Shown: in pieces, positions 1 through 7,442 of the stretch | How positions within the stretch are numbered: position 1 is the first letter of the stretch | How the letters are laid out: each line of letters opens with the position of its first letter | Source: Pseudomonas sp. F(2018) | GTDB lineage: Bacteria > Pseudomonadota > Gammaproteobacteria > Pseudomonadales > Pseudomonadaceae | Assembly (NCBI RefSeq): GCF_005508865.1 | Contig: NZ_SCOM01000002.1 | Span: forward strand, 1,173,623-1,237,622 | Direction of reading: 5' to 3' | Length of the DNA stretch: 64,000 bases | Program-made: the position numbers and the translations under genes | Notes under the pieces: generated by a model | Databases searched by the model: none | What the model was told of the DNA's origin: nothing | The model's input: the letters and a program-made list of their open reading frames with translations, nothing else

Positions 1-369
1 GTTCTGTTTGGAGCCGCTTGGCTTGGCGCAGGTTGCACCTAAATTGCAGTGCCAAACCGAGCAATCGGACTCAGGGTTTCAATCGAGCCTTTCTCTTCAC
101 ATTCTTTTCACATCGAGAGGCACAGAGTGGCGCCGTGATACTCCATGAATGCCACTTCCAACCCGGCCTAGCGCCGGGTTTCTTTTGCCCGGCAAACGCC
201 CGGCGCAGCGCCAGTCCTGGTGAACACCCCATCTCTCGTCCTCCTTGCCCGACAGTCGATTGCCGGAATCATCGACGCAGGCAGCGGGTCAGTAGTGCAT
301 CTGGGCGTTTGAATTCGGGTAACCACCGACCTCGACGCCCGTTCACGGCAGCCCCTTGCGAGGTGAACC
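1..369. other. Left-edge region without a recognisable gene
   Basis: No convincing coding region is seen. The open frame across it starts at TTG, has low-complexity basic composition and no ribosome binding site. The only structure is a terminator-like hairpin near 160-186. The transcript it would end starts to the left of the window or within the first 150 bases. Confidence 0.5.
160..186 (+). terminator. Probable intrinsic terminator
   Basis: AACCCGGC and GCCGGGTT form an 8-bp stem around a 5-base loop, followed by TCTTTT. The oligo-T lies on the plus-strand side, so it would stop rightward transcription entering from the left edge. Confidence 0.6.
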
Positions 370-606
370 ATGGCAATCGATCAAGAGCTTGAGAAGGAAA
401 TACTGACTCGCCTGCTGCATGCCGGGCCTGGCGGCCTGGGCAAGGAAATTCTCGACAACTATCGCGGCGAGCGCGTGGTCGCCGAAGCCCTTGTCGAACT
501 ACAGACGCGCGGGCTGATTCAGGACAGGAAAGCAGAAGCGGACTGGAGCGATCCGTTCAAACTGACGGCGGCGGGAGCCGAAGCAGCGCGGCAGCATGAA
601 AGCTGA
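370..606 (+). CDS. Small hypothetical protein, possible winged-helix fold
   Basis: A 78-residue protein with GAGGTGAACC just before its ATG, a good ribosome binding site. It has no signal peptide or membrane segment. The pattern is helix, short helix (EILDNYRGERVVAEALVEL), then LQTRGLIQD and a KLTAAGAEAA stretch. This is the shape of a winged-helix domain of the kind found in DNA-binding or subunit-interaction modules. That is inference from pattern only, as I do not recognise the family. It stands alone, transcribed toward the convergent tRNA-Leu gene. It is likely real because of its start signal and balanced composition. Function is unknown. Confidence 0.65.
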   Translation: MAIDQELEKEILTRLLHAGPGGLGKEILDNYRGERVVAEALVELQTRGLIQDRKAEADWSDPFKLTAAGAEAARQHES

Positions 607-622
607 GGTGTCCAGAAAGAGA

Positions 623-709
623 TGGTGCCCGAAGCCGGACTCGAACCGGCATGCCATTGCTGGCGAGGGATTTTAAGTCCCCTGCGTCTACCGATTTCGC
701 CATTCGGGC
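623..709 (-). tRNA. tRNA-Leu (anticodon UAA)
   Basis: A type II tRNA of 87 bases including an encoded CCA. Its acceptor stem starts GCCCGAA, it has a long variable arm, a T-loop GGTTCGAGTCC and anticodon loop CTTAAAA with anticodon UAA, reading UUA and UUG. It is the third tRNA after pgsA, as leuZ is in E. coli glyW-cysT-leuZ. Here a terminator separates it from tRNA-Cys and it has its own promoter-like sequence. Confidence 0.97.
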
Positions 710-734
710 GGTAGCACTGTGAAGCGAGGGCTGG

Positions 735-763
735 ACTATATACAGCCCGCGCCAGCCCGGCAA
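735..763 (-). promoter_or_regulatory. Sigma-70 promoter of tRNA-Leu
   Basis: Read on the minus strand: TTGCCG, a 17-base spacer, TATAGT, then a GC-rich stretch (ccagccct) before the tRNA. The GC-rich discriminator is typical of stable-RNA promoters under stringent control. It lies between the hairpin at 792-826 and the tRNA. Confidence 0.65.
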
Positions 764-791
764 GATTGTAAAAGCGCCGGCACTGCAAAGA

Positions 792-826
792 AAAAGCCCC
801 GTAGATCAATGACCTACGGGGCTTTT
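792..826 (-). terminator. Strong terminator between tRNA-Cys and tRNA-Leu
   Basis: A 13-bp perfect stem (AAAAGCCCCGTAG with CTACGGGGCTTTT) encloses a 9-base loop. On the minus strand it is followed by a T run. It would end the tRNA-Gly/tRNA-Cys transcript, and could also act on rightward transcription because the A/T arms are symmetric. Confidence 0.8.
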
Positions 827-832
827 CTATAG

Positions 833-906
833 TGGAGGCCGATACCGGAATCGAACCGATGTACGCGGATTTGCAATCCGCTGCATAACCACTCTGCTAA
901 TCGGCC
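833..906 (-). tRNA. tRNA-Cys (anticodon GCA)
   Basis: 74 bases including encoded CCA. The acceptor stem is GGCCGAT with ATCGGCC, the discriminator is U73 as expected for tRNA-Cys, and the anticodon loop TTGCAAA gives GCA. It lies downstream of tRNA-Gly and was probably cotranscribed with it. Confidence 0.97.
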
Positions 907-948
907 TCAAACGAAGACGCCGCAAAAGCGGCGTCAACGTCAACAAAT

Positions 949-1024
<76 letters not shown>

Positions 1025-1042
1025 GTCTTGGTGACGGGCGCA

Positions 1043-1070
1043 ATTCTATAGATTCGAAACGCCGCGTCAA
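1043..1070 (-). promoter_or_regulatory. Sigma-70 promoter of the tRNA-Gly/Cys unit
   Basis: On the minus strand, TTGACG is separated by 16 bases from TAGAAT. A GC-rich discriminator (tgcgccc) leads into the tRNA-Gly gene, as in stringently controlled stable-RNA promoters. It lies just downstream of the pgsA stop codon, so the tRNAs need not depend on pgsA transcription. Confidence 0.65.
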
Positions 1071-1089
1071 CCCCTTGATTCAAAAAACT

Positions 1090-1650
1090 TTATTTCTTTT
1101 CGGCATCAATGCTGAGGTGCGGCCAGGCGGCCAGCAGGTACTGCAGCATGGACCACAGGGTCAGGCCTGCCGCCACGATCAACAGCACATAGCCACCGCC
1201 GACCCAGATGGTCAGCTGCGGCGGGTTGCCCAGCAGGATCACCAGCGCCACCATCTGCGCGGCGGTCTTCCATTTACCCAGGTTGGACACGGCCACATGA
1301 GCACGCGCGCCCAGCTCGGCCATCCATTCGCGCAGCGCCGATACGACGATCTCGCGACCGATGATGATCACCGCCGGCAGGGTCAGCCACAGGTTGGCGT
1401 GCTCCTCCACCAGCAGTACCAGGGCCACCGCCACCATCAGTTTGTCGGCCACCGGATCGAGAAAGGCGCCGAAGGGGGTGCTCTGTTCCCAGCGACGGGC
1501 CAGGTAGCCGTCGAACCAGTCGGTCACTGCCGCCAGGGCGAACACCGCGCTGGCCGCCCAGTAGCTCCAGGCGAACGGCAGATAGAAGAACAGGATAAAG
1601 ACCGGAATCAGGGCGACGCGCAGTACGGTGAGCAGGTTCGGGATGTTCAT
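1090..1650 (-). CDS. pgsA: Phosphatidylglycerophosphate synthase
   Basis: Catalyses transfer of a phosphatidyl group from CDP-diacylglycerol to glycerol-3-phosphate, the committed step to phosphatidylglycerol and cardiolipin, in the inner membrane. The 186-residue protein starts [12 protein letters not shown], the usual family N terminus; an in-frame start three codons upstream is less likely. The CDP-alcohol phosphotransferase motif D-G-x2-A-R-x8-G-x3-D-x3-D is visible in [13 protein letters not shown]...[10 protein letters not shown]. There are several hydrophobic helices. It follows uvrC with a 33-base gap and precedes tRNA-Gly, the same order as E. coli uvrY-uvrC-pgsA-glyW. Confidence 0.96.
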   Translation of the reverse strand: MNIPNLLTVLRVALIPVFILFFYLPFAWSYWAASAVFALAAVTDWFDGYLARRWEQSTPFGAFLDPVADKLMVAVALVLLVEEHANLWLTLPAVIIIGREIVVSALREWMAELGARAHVAVSNLGKWKTAAQMVALVILLGNPPQLTIWVGGGYVLLIVAAGLTLWSMLQYLLAAWPHLSIDAEKK

Positions 1651-1683
1651 CGGGACCACTGGCCAGCGAGTTGAGCGCGCATT

Positions 1684-3519
1684 CTACTCGCTGTGCAGGG
1701 CCGCATAAATCGACTCGGCGAGCTTTTTACTGATACCTGGCGCCTTGGCGATTTCTTCGACGCTGGCGCGATTCAGTTCCTGCAGCCCGCCGAAGTGCTT
1801 GAGCAGCTCGCGGCGGCGCTTGGGCCCGATGCCTGCCACGTCCTCCAGGCTGGAGGTACGCCGCGCCTTGCCGCGCCGTGCGCGGTGACCGGTAATTGCA
1901 AAGCGATGCGCCTCGTCACGGATCTGCTGGATCAGGTGCAGGGCCGGCGAGTCGGCCGGCAGAGTGAACTCGTGATCGGCATCGTTCAGATAGAGAGTTT
2001 CCAGCCCCGGCTTGCGGGTCACGCCCTTGGCCACCCCGAGCAGGATCAGTTCCGGCACCGCCAGCTCCTGCAGCACCTCGCGCGCCATCGCCAGCTGACC
2101 CTTGCCGCCATCGACCAGCAGGATGTCCGGCAGCTTGCCCTCGCCATCCTTGAGCTTGCTGAAGCGCCGGGTCAGCGCCTGATGCATGGCCGCGTAGTCG
2201 TCGCCGGCGGTCACGCCCTCGATGTTGTAGCGGCGGTAATCGGACTTCAGCGGCCCTTCCGGACCGAACACCACGCAGGAGGCGACCGTCGCCTCGCCAC
2301 TGGAGTGGCTGATGTCGTAGCACTCCAGGCGCTGCGGCGGCTCGTCCAGGTCCAGGGCATCGGCCAGCGCCTCGAAGCGCGCAGCCACGTGCTGACGATT
2401 AGCCAGGCGCGCGCTCAGGGCCTGCTCGGCATTGGTCACCGCCAACTGCTGCCAACGCGCCCGCGTGCCACGCACCCGGTAACTGATACCGATCTCGCGA
2501 CCGCGCGACTCGGCGATTGCCGCTGCCACTGTCGGCAGGTCCTCATGGTCAACGTTGACGATCAGCTCGCCCGGCAGATCGCGCTCATGGCTGGACAGAT
2601 AGTACTGGGCCAGGAAGGCCGACATCACCGCACCGCCCTCCTCCTCGATGCCCACCTGCGGGAAGAAGTTCTTGCTGCCCAGCACTCGTCCGCCACGCAC
2701 GCTGATCAGGTGCACGCAGGCGCCGCCCGGATTGACGATGGCGGCCACCACATCCACATCGCCGCTGCCGCCCTCCATGCTCTGCTGGTCCTGCACCCGG
2801 CGCAGCTGGGCAATCTGATCGCGCAGCTCGGCGGCCAGCTCGAACTCCAGCCCCATCGCCGCCTTCTCCATGGCCGCGGACAGCTCGTCGGTCAACGCGC
2901 TGCTGCGCCCTTCGAGGAACATCACCGAGTGACGCACGTCCTCGGCGTATTCCTGCGGGTCCACCAGGCCGACGCAGGGCCCCTTGCAACGCTTGATCTG
3001 ATACTGCAGGCAGGGCCGGGTGCGGTTCTTGAAGTAGCTGTCCTCGCACTGGCGCACCAGGAAGGTCTTCTGCAACAGCGCCAGGCTCTCGCGGATGGCG
3101 CCGGCACTGGGATAGGGACCGAAGTAGCGCCCCTTCGCCGATTTCGCGCCGCGATGAATGCCCAGCCGCGGGTAGTCACCATCGGAAAGCAGCACGTAGG
3201 GGTAGGATTTATCGTCGCGCAGCAGGATGTTGTAAGGCGGCCGCCACTGCTTGATCAGCGTCTGCTCCAGCAGCAGCGCCTCGGTCTCGTTGGCGACTAT
3301 GGTGGTCTCGACCTGAGCGATACGCGCGACCAGAGCCGCGGTCTTGGGCGCCAGGCCGGTCTTGCGGAAATAGCTGGCCAGACGCTTCTTCAGATTGGAC
3401 GCCTTGCCGACATAGAGCAGCTTGCCCGTGTCGTCGAACATACGATACACGCCGGGCCGCCCGCTGCAGGTCGCGAGGAAAGCGCTTGGATCGAAAGGAG
3501 CGGCGGGCGTGGAAGTCAT
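1684..3519 (-). CDS. uvrC: Excinuclease ABC subunit C
   Basis: UvrC makes both incisions around a DNA lesion after UvrAB loading in nucleotide excision repair. The 611-residue length is normal. The N-terminal GIY-YIG nuclease is visible (GVYRMFDD, then LLYVGKA), followed by a cysteine-containing region ([11 protein letters not shown]), a UVR domain near residues 205-240, the RNase H-like C-terminal endonuclease ([20 protein letters not shown]) and tandem HhH motifs ([31 protein letters not shown]). It is downstream of gacA on the same strand, as uvrC follows uvrY in E. coli; a hairpin lies in the gap. Confidence 0.97.
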   Translation of the reverse strand: MTSTPAAPFDPSAFLATCSGRPGVYRMFDDTGKLLYVGKASNLKKRLASYFRKTGLAPKTAALVARIAQVETTIVANETEALLLEQTLIKQWRPPYNILLRDDKSYPYVLLSDGDYPRLGIHRGAKSAKGRYFGPYPSAGAIRESLALLQKTFLVRQCEDSYFKNRTRPCLQYQIKRCKGPCVGLVDPQEYAEDVRHSVMFLEGRSSALTDELSAAMEKAAMGLEFELAAELRDQIAQLRRVQDQQSMEGGSGDVDVVAAIVNPGGACVHLISVRGGRVLGSKNFFPQVGIEEEGGAVMSAFLAQYYLSSHERDLPGELIVNVDHEDLPTVAAAIAESRGREIGISYRVRGTRARWQQLAVTNAEQALSARLANRQHVAARFEALADALDLDEPPQRLECYDISHSSGEATVASCVVFGPEGPLKSDYRRYNIEGVTAGDDYAAMHQALTRRFSKLKDGEGKLPDILLVDGGKGQLAMAREVLQELAVPELILLGVAKGVTRKPGLETLYLNDADHEFTLPADSPALHLIQQIRDEAHRFAITGHRARRGKARRTSSLEDVAGIGPKRRRELLKHFGGLQELNRASVEEIAKAPGISKKLAESIYAALHSE

Positions 3520-3542
3520 CGAAATGGGCAGGCTGAAAAGAC

Positions 3543-3569
3543 GAAGAGGACGCAGTCTACGTCCTCTTC
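3543..3569 (-). terminator. Hairpin between gacA and uvrC
   Basis: GAAGAGGACG and CGTCCTCTTC form a perfect 10-bp stem around 7 bases. On the minus strand it is followed by GTCTTTT rather than an immediate T run. It may attenuate gacA transcription into uvrC rather than stop it fully. Confidence 0.5.
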
Positions 3570-3588
3570 CCTGGCTTGCCTAAGACTC

Positions 3589-4233
3589 TCAGCTGACGGC
3601 ATCGACCATGCCGTGACGCACGGCCAGCAGGGCCAACTCCACGTCACTGGTGATCGAGAGCTTCTCGTAGATGCGATAGCGGTAGGTATTCACGGTTTTC
3701 GGCGACAGGCACAGCTTGTCGGAAATGGTCTGCACCTTCTGGCAGTTGGCGATCATCAGCGCGATCTGAATCTCGCGCTCGGACAGCAGATCGAACGGAG
3801 AGCCGCCGCTGTTGGGCTGGAAGGACTTCAGCGCCAGTTGCTGGGCGATCTGCGGGCTCAGGTAGCGCTGGCCGGCGAAGGCCATGCGGATGGCCTGGAC
3901 CATTTCCTCCAGTGCCGCGCCCTTGGTCAGGTACCCGGCGGCGCCGGCCTGCAGCAGGCGGGTGGGAAACAGATCGTCCTCACAGGCGGTGACCGCGACG
4001 ACCTTCAGATCGGGATGGCTGCGCAGCAGCTTGCGGGTGGCTTCGAGGCCGCCGATGCCGGGCATCTTGACGTCCATCAGGACCACGTCCGGACGCACCT
4101 CGCGCACCTTCTTCAGCGCTTCCTCACCGGAGTCGGCCTGGCCGATCACCTGCAGGCCGTCGATGTCGGCCAACATGCGGGTGATACCCGTTCTAACCAG
4201 ATCGTGGTCGTCGACCACCAGCACCTTAATCAA
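3589..4233 (-). CDS. gacA: Response regulator GacA
   Basis: GacA is the output half of the GacS/GacA system, which in Pseudomonas activates the small RNAs that titrate RsmA/CsrA and so controls secondary metabolism, biofilm and virulence. The 214-residue protein has a receiver domain (VLVVDDHD near the start, phosphoacceptor Asp54 in LMDVKMPG, Lys in LTKGA) and a LuxR-type HTH (LSEREIQIALM ... LSPKTVNTYRYRIYEKL). The start chosen is TTG at 4233, giving M-I-K-V-L-V-V-D, with GAGGTG six bases upstream. This matches the TTG start I recall for P. fluorescens gacA. An upstream ATG would add an unlikely Cys-rich 12-residue tail. Confidence 0.95.
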   Translation of the reverse strand: MIKVLVVDDHDLVRTGITRMLADIDGLQVIGQADSGEEALKKVREVRPDVVLMDVKMPGIGGLEATRKLLRSHPDLKVVAVTACEDDLFPTRLLQAGAAGYLTKGAALEEMVQAIRMAFAGQRYLSPQIAQQLALKSFQPNSGGSPFDLLSEREIQIALMIANCQKVQTISDKLCLSPKTVNTYRYRIYEKLSITSDVELALLAVRHGMVDAVS

Positions 4234-4688
4234 GCGACACCTCGCTGCACCTTTGTCGCAACACAGCAATCAACGAACTTAGCTTGGCGCATCTGCGCCA
4301 GAAAGCAAACGCCAGAAAACCGTACTTGGCAGGAAATTCGATACGGAAAAGTGGCGCGGGCCAGCTCTCCCAAAGATTGCGATTCACCGCATCAGCCGCC
4401 CCGATTTCGTCCTGAATCGGCTTAGCAAGAGGCCTCGAATGTTACACGCATCGCCCGCCACCAGCAAAGCGCAGCGGCACTTTTGGCACGCCAGAACCAA
4501 AAACTTATTCACTTAAATATCAATGAGTTAATTGACACCAAGTCAATAAAGTTGCGACAGGATTGCAAATTCATCCCGAACTCATACCGCTCACCCGCAG
4601 CCGCAACGGGAACTCATGCCGGTGCAGAAGCATCGACACACAGGCGCGAGGCGAAAGACCCAAGCAACAGCAACCCAGGAAACCGTCC
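4234..4688. other. Divergent intergenic region, gacA / lipoprotein gene
   Basis: About 455 bases with no convincing gene. The part from 4480 to 4570 is much more A+T-rich than its surroundings and contains a 17-bp inverted repeat listed separately. It should hold the gacA promoter leftward and the lipoprotein promoter rightward. I cannot place a -10/-35 pair with confidence. Confidence 0.5.
4531..4547. promoter_or_regulatory. Operator-like inverted repeat
   Basis: ATTGAC and GTCAAT flank a 5-base centre (ACCAA), a perfect 6-bp inverted repeat in an A+T-rich stretch 142 bases before the lipoprotein start. TTGACA inside it could also serve as a -35 element. The binding protein is unknown. Confidence 0.35.
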
Positions 4689-6008
4689 ATGGCGATGACT
4701 AGAACCGCAGGAATGCTTGGCCTATCCGTGCTGCTGATCGGCTGCTCGCAACCCTTCAAGTCACCCACCAGCGCCGACCTGACCCAGGCCGGCCGTTACC
4801 GCGAAGCGGCAGCGCTCAATCTTGAAGATGCCCACCGCAGCGAGCGGCAGCAGTTCTGGAGCAGCGCGGTGTCCTATTACGTCATGGCGGCGGACAACTA
4901 CAGGCAGAGCGGCCTGCCCGAACGCGAGCTGTCGGCGCTGATGGATGGTCGAGGTGCTGCACTACGGGCCCGGGACCAACCCGAGGAAAGCATGGACCGC
5001 AGCCCACGAGAAGGTGGCGCCGTCAGCCGGATCGAGGGACGCCTGGCCGAGTACTGGCTGAAACGCGACAAGGACAGGGCCGTCGAACACTACCAAGCCC
5101 TGCTCGCGAAGCAGGGCGACGTTCGCATGCTCTATGGCGGCCCGGGCCTGGAGCTGGTCAAAGCCGCCAGTCGCTCCGAGGCTCTACGCAACCCGAACCT
5201 GACCATGCGGCTCTACCTGTTCGGCCTCTCTGGCCAGTATGTAGAGGACGGCGATCTGTATCCCCAGCTGGCCCTCGATTTCGCCAGGCAACATGGTTAT
5301 GCCAATGAGGCCGGACAACTGCGCAAGCGATTGGTCAGGGTGAAACAGGTGCAGGCCGAAACGGCTCCCGGCTCAAGGAGCGACGATGCGCGGGAGCAGA
5401 TGCGCATCGCCAAGGCCAGGCGCGATCAGTATGCCGAGCTAGGCGAAGCCACACTGGCGGCGGTCTATGCCGACCAGGCAGAGCGCCATGCTCGCTTCAT
5501 CGCGGGCAGGCCGGCAGAGGAGCGCAGCGCTGTGATCGACAGGGGCCTCGAGCGTCTCGCCGCGCAACTGGCCAGCGTCGGCAAGGCGCGCCCCGCGGCG
5601 AAACCCTCGCCGCCACCTACCCCACAGCCCGGCGCCGAGACCGTCAACACCTGCATCCAGATCGCCAGCGGCGGCCCCAACATCATCACCCTGATCAACA
5701 ACTGCAGCCACAACGTGAGTGTGGCCTGGTGCTACATCCCGGCGCCCGGCGCGTTGCAGTCAGACCGGCTGGCCGTTCAGGGCAACCAGATCTGCATCCA
5801 CAACGGCACCGACTTCCCCCGCACAGTGCTGGGCCGCTCCGGCACCGATGCCGACCTGTCCAAGAGCTACCATTCGTGGGAGCTGCCCTACAGCCAGAAC
5901 ACCATCTACCACCTCGCCTGCAACGCCGGTGCCGATGGCAAGGCGCTGCCGCAGGTCAGCGGCTTCGACGACAGCCTGCAAGGCAGCTGCCCGGCTCCCA
6001 CCAAGTGA
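4689..6008 (+). CDS. Hypothetical two-domain lipoprotein
   Basis: A 439-residue precursor of unknown function. The start ATG at 4689 is preceded by CAGGAAA and gives a type II signal peptide with lipobox L-I-G-C (Cys19), followed by Ser, so outer-membrane sorting is likely. Residues of about 30-300 are rich in helix-forming, alternately charged and aromatic segments that look like TPR-type repeats (YREAAALNLEDA, AVSYYVMAADNYRQSG, AVEHYQALLAKQG). A proline-rich linker (PSPPPTPQP) follows. The last ~120 residues hold six cysteines (C-IQIA, C-SHN, C-YIP, C-IHN, C-NAG, C-PAP), suggesting a small disulfide-bonded periplasmic domain. It sits alone between gacA and tRNA-Ser. I do not recognise the family. 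Confidence 0.8.
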   Translation: MAMTRTAGMLGLSVLLIGCSQPFKSPTSADLTQAGRYREAAALNLEDAHRSERQQFWSSAVSYYVMAADNYRQSGLPERELSALMDGRGAALRARDQPEESMDRSPREGGAVSRIEGRLAEYWLKRDKDRAVEHYQALLAKQGDVRMLYGGPGLELVKAASRSEALRNPNLTMRLYLFGLSGQYVEDGDLYPQLALDFARQHGYANEAGQLRKRLVRVKQVQAETAPGSRSDDAREQMRIAKARRDQYAELGEATLAAVYADQAERHARFIAGRPAEERSAVIDRGLERLAAQLASVGKARPAAKPSPPPTPQPGAETVNTCIQIASGGPNIITLINNCSHNVSVAWCYIPAPGALQSDRLAVQGNQICIHNGTDFPRTVLGRSGTDADLSKSYHSWELPYSQNTIYHLACNAGADGKALPQVSGFDDSLQGSCPAPTK

Positions 6009-6035
6009 AAGCCGCCGAGCACTTTCTGCGGGCAT

Positions 6036-6065
6036 AAAAAAGGGCCTAGACGCCGTCTAGACCCT
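6036..6065 (-). terminator. Terminator of tRNA-Ser
   Basis: AGGGCCTAGACGCCGTCTAGACCCT folds as a stem with one mismatch. On the minus strand it is followed by TTTTTT, so it ends the leftward tRNA-Ser transcript. It lies 30-60 bases after the lipoprotein stop and may also serve that convergent gene. Confidence 0.7.
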
Positions 6066-6077
6066 TGATTGTCAAAT

Positions 6078-6167
6078 TGGTGGAGGGCCAGGGATTCGAA
6101 CCCTGGGAACGCTTTCACGTTCGACGGTTTTCAAGACCGTTGCATTCAACCGCTCTGCCAACCCTCC
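6078..6167 (-). tRNA. tRNA-Ser (anticodon UGA)
   Basis: A type II tRNA of 90 bases including encoded CCA, with acceptor stem GGAGGGT / GCCCTCC, anticodon loop CTTGAAA (anticodon UGA) and a long variable arm (about CGAACGTGAAAGCGTTC). It is next to yccA and the tus genes, like E. coli serT. The base before CCA reads A, whereas tRNA-Ser normally has G73. Confidence 0.96.
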
Positions 6168-6182
6168 GCGTTGCGGGCCGCC

Positions 6183-6210
6183 ATACTACCCGAACGCAAC
6201 ACACTGTCAA
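6183..6210 (-). promoter_or_regulatory. Promoter of tRNA-Ser
   Basis: On the minus strand a perfect TTGACA is separated by 16 bases from TAGTAT and followed by a GC-rich discriminator (ggcggcccgc) just before the tRNA, the stable-RNA pattern. Confidence 0.65.
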
Positions 6211-6220
6211 ACTCTCGCAA

Positions 6221-6248
6221 TTGGCAGGCAGACCTGCTCTGTTATGAT
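6221..6248 (+). promoter_or_regulatory. Promoter of yccA
   Basis: TTGGCA, 16-base spacer, TATGAT: five of six matches in each element. Transcription would start about 35 bases before the yccA ATG. It is back-to-back with the tRNA-Ser promoter. Confidence 0.6.
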
Positions 6249-6288
6249 CGACCCGACCACGGATTTTCACCCCCTCAGGAGGGATGCC

Positions 6289-6957
6289 ATGCACGAGCAA
6301 GACTACGCACTCGCCCACGCGCAGACGGACCAGCTGGAAACCAGCAAAGTCCTGCGCAACACCTACGGCCTGCTGGCCATGACCCTGGTGTTCAGCGCGC
6401 TCTGCGCCTTCTTCAGCGCCCAACTGGGCCTGCCGCACCCGGGCTTCCTCATCACCCTGGTCGGTTTCTATGGCCTGTTCTTCCTCACCGCCAAGCTGCG
6501 CAACAGCGGTTGGGGCCTGCTCTGCGCCTTCGCCCTGACCGGTTTCATGGGCTACGTGCTGGGCCCGATCCTCAACATCTATGCCGGCATGGCCAACGGT
6601 AGTGAGCTGATCGTCAGCGCATTGGGCATGACCGCCCTGGTGTTCTTCGGCCTGTCCGCCTACGTGCTGACCACCCGCAAGGACATGAGCTTCCTCGGCG
6701 GCTTCATCACCGCGGGCTGCTTCGTCCTGCTGGGCGCCATGGTGGCTGGCTTCTTCTTCCAGATCAGCGGCCTGCAACTGGCCATCAGCGCCGGCTTCGT
6801 GCTGTTCGCCTCGGCCTGCATCCTGTATCAGACCAGCGAAATCATCCACGGCGGCGAGCGCAACTACGTGATGGCCACCATCAGCCTGTACGTCTCGATC
6901 TACAACCTGTTCGTCAGCCTGCTGCAGATCTTCGGCATCATGGGCAGCGACGACTGA
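6289..6957 (+). CDS. yccA: Bax inhibitor-1 family membrane protein, YccA-like
   Basis: An inner-membrane protein of the BI-1/YccA family. E. coli YccA is a substrate and modulator of the FtsH protease and protects SecY from degradation when translocation jams. The 222-residue protein has seven hydrophobic helices and ends on the typical YNLFVSLLQIFGIM segment. The start is the ATG after AGGAGGGATGCC; an earlier in-frame ATG inside the leader lacks a ribosome binding site. The same neighbours, tRNA-Ser(UGA) and tusE, occur in E. coli. Confidence 0.93.
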   Translation: MHEQDYALAHAQTDQLETSKVLRNTYGLLAMTLVFSALCAFFSAQLGLPHPGFLITLVGFYGLFFLTAKLRNSGWGLLCAFALTGFMGYVLGPILNIYAGMANGSELIVSALGMTALVFFGLSAYVLTTRKDMSFLGGFITAGCFVLLGAMVAGFFFQISGLQLAISAGFVLFASACILYQTSEIIHGGERNYVMATISLYVSIYNLFVSLLQIFGIMGSDD

Positions 6958-6976
6958 TTCGCCGCACCGTTGAACG

Positions 6977-6998
6977 AGCCCGCTTCGGCGGGCTTTTT
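6977..6998 (+). terminator. Terminator of yccA
   Basis: AGCCCGC-TTCG-GCGGGCT hairpin with a UUCG tetraloop, followed by TTTT. It separates yccA from the tus operon. Confidence 0.85.
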
Positions 6999-7049
6999 CA
7001 TGCCTCGGCGTTTATCATGGCGACATCCGCAAATAGCCGCAGACTCGCC

Positions 7050-7442
7050 ATGAAGTTCGCCATCGCCCTGTTCGCCCCGAGCCATGCGCCCTCCTCGCGC
7101 CGCGCCCTGCGCTTCGCCCAGGCGGCGCTGGATGGCGGCCACCAGATCGCCCGCCTGTTCTTCTATCAGGACGGTGTGCACAGCGCCTCCGGCAACATCG
7201 CCAGCCCGCAGGACGAACTCGACCTCTCCGGCGAATGGCGCGCCTTCGTGCAACAGCACCAGCTCGACGCCGTGGTGTGCATCGCCGCCGCCCTGCGCCG
7301 CGGTGTGCTCAACACCGAGGAGGCGCAGCGCTACAACAAACCGGCCGCCAACCTGGACGCGCCCTGGGAGCTGTCCGGCCTCGGCCAGCTGCATGAAGCG
7401 GCGCAGATGGCGGACCGCCTGATCTGCTTCGGAGGCCACTGA
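7050..7442 (+). CDS. tusD: Sulfurtransferase subunit TusD
   Basis: TusD is the persulfide-carrying subunit of the TusBCD complex, which receives sulfur from TusA and passes it to TusE for 2-thiolation of U34 in Lys, Glu and Gln tRNAs. The 130-residue protein starts MKFAIALFAPSH. Cys77 in DAVVCIAAALRRG is the expected active-site cysteine of the DsrE/F family. The start is chosen to match the family N terminus; earlier in-frame codons lie in poorly conserved leader. It overlaps tusC by one base. Confidence 0.95.
   Translation: MKFAIALFAPSHAPSSRRALRFAQAALDGGHQIARLFFYQDGVHSASGNIASPQDELDLSGEWRAFVQQHQLDAVVCIAAALRRGVLNTEEAQRYNKPAANLDAPWELSGLGQLHEAAQMADRLICFGGH

Noticed and set aside
18..392. A 124-residue open frame at the left edge
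   Set aside because: TTG start without ribosome binding site, passes through a terminator hairpin and into the start of the next gene; composition does not look like a protein.
1693..4425. A 910-residue open frame antisense to uvrC and gacA
   Set aside because: It follows from codon bias of high-GC genes. The sense strand has full, motif-bearing uvrC and gacA, and the antisense product has low-complexity Gln/His/Leu/Ala composition with no domain.
4483..4698. A 71-residue open frame upstream of the lipoprotein
   Set aside because: Lies in the promoter region, overlaps the lipoprotein start in another frame, and has no start signal or recognisable sequence.
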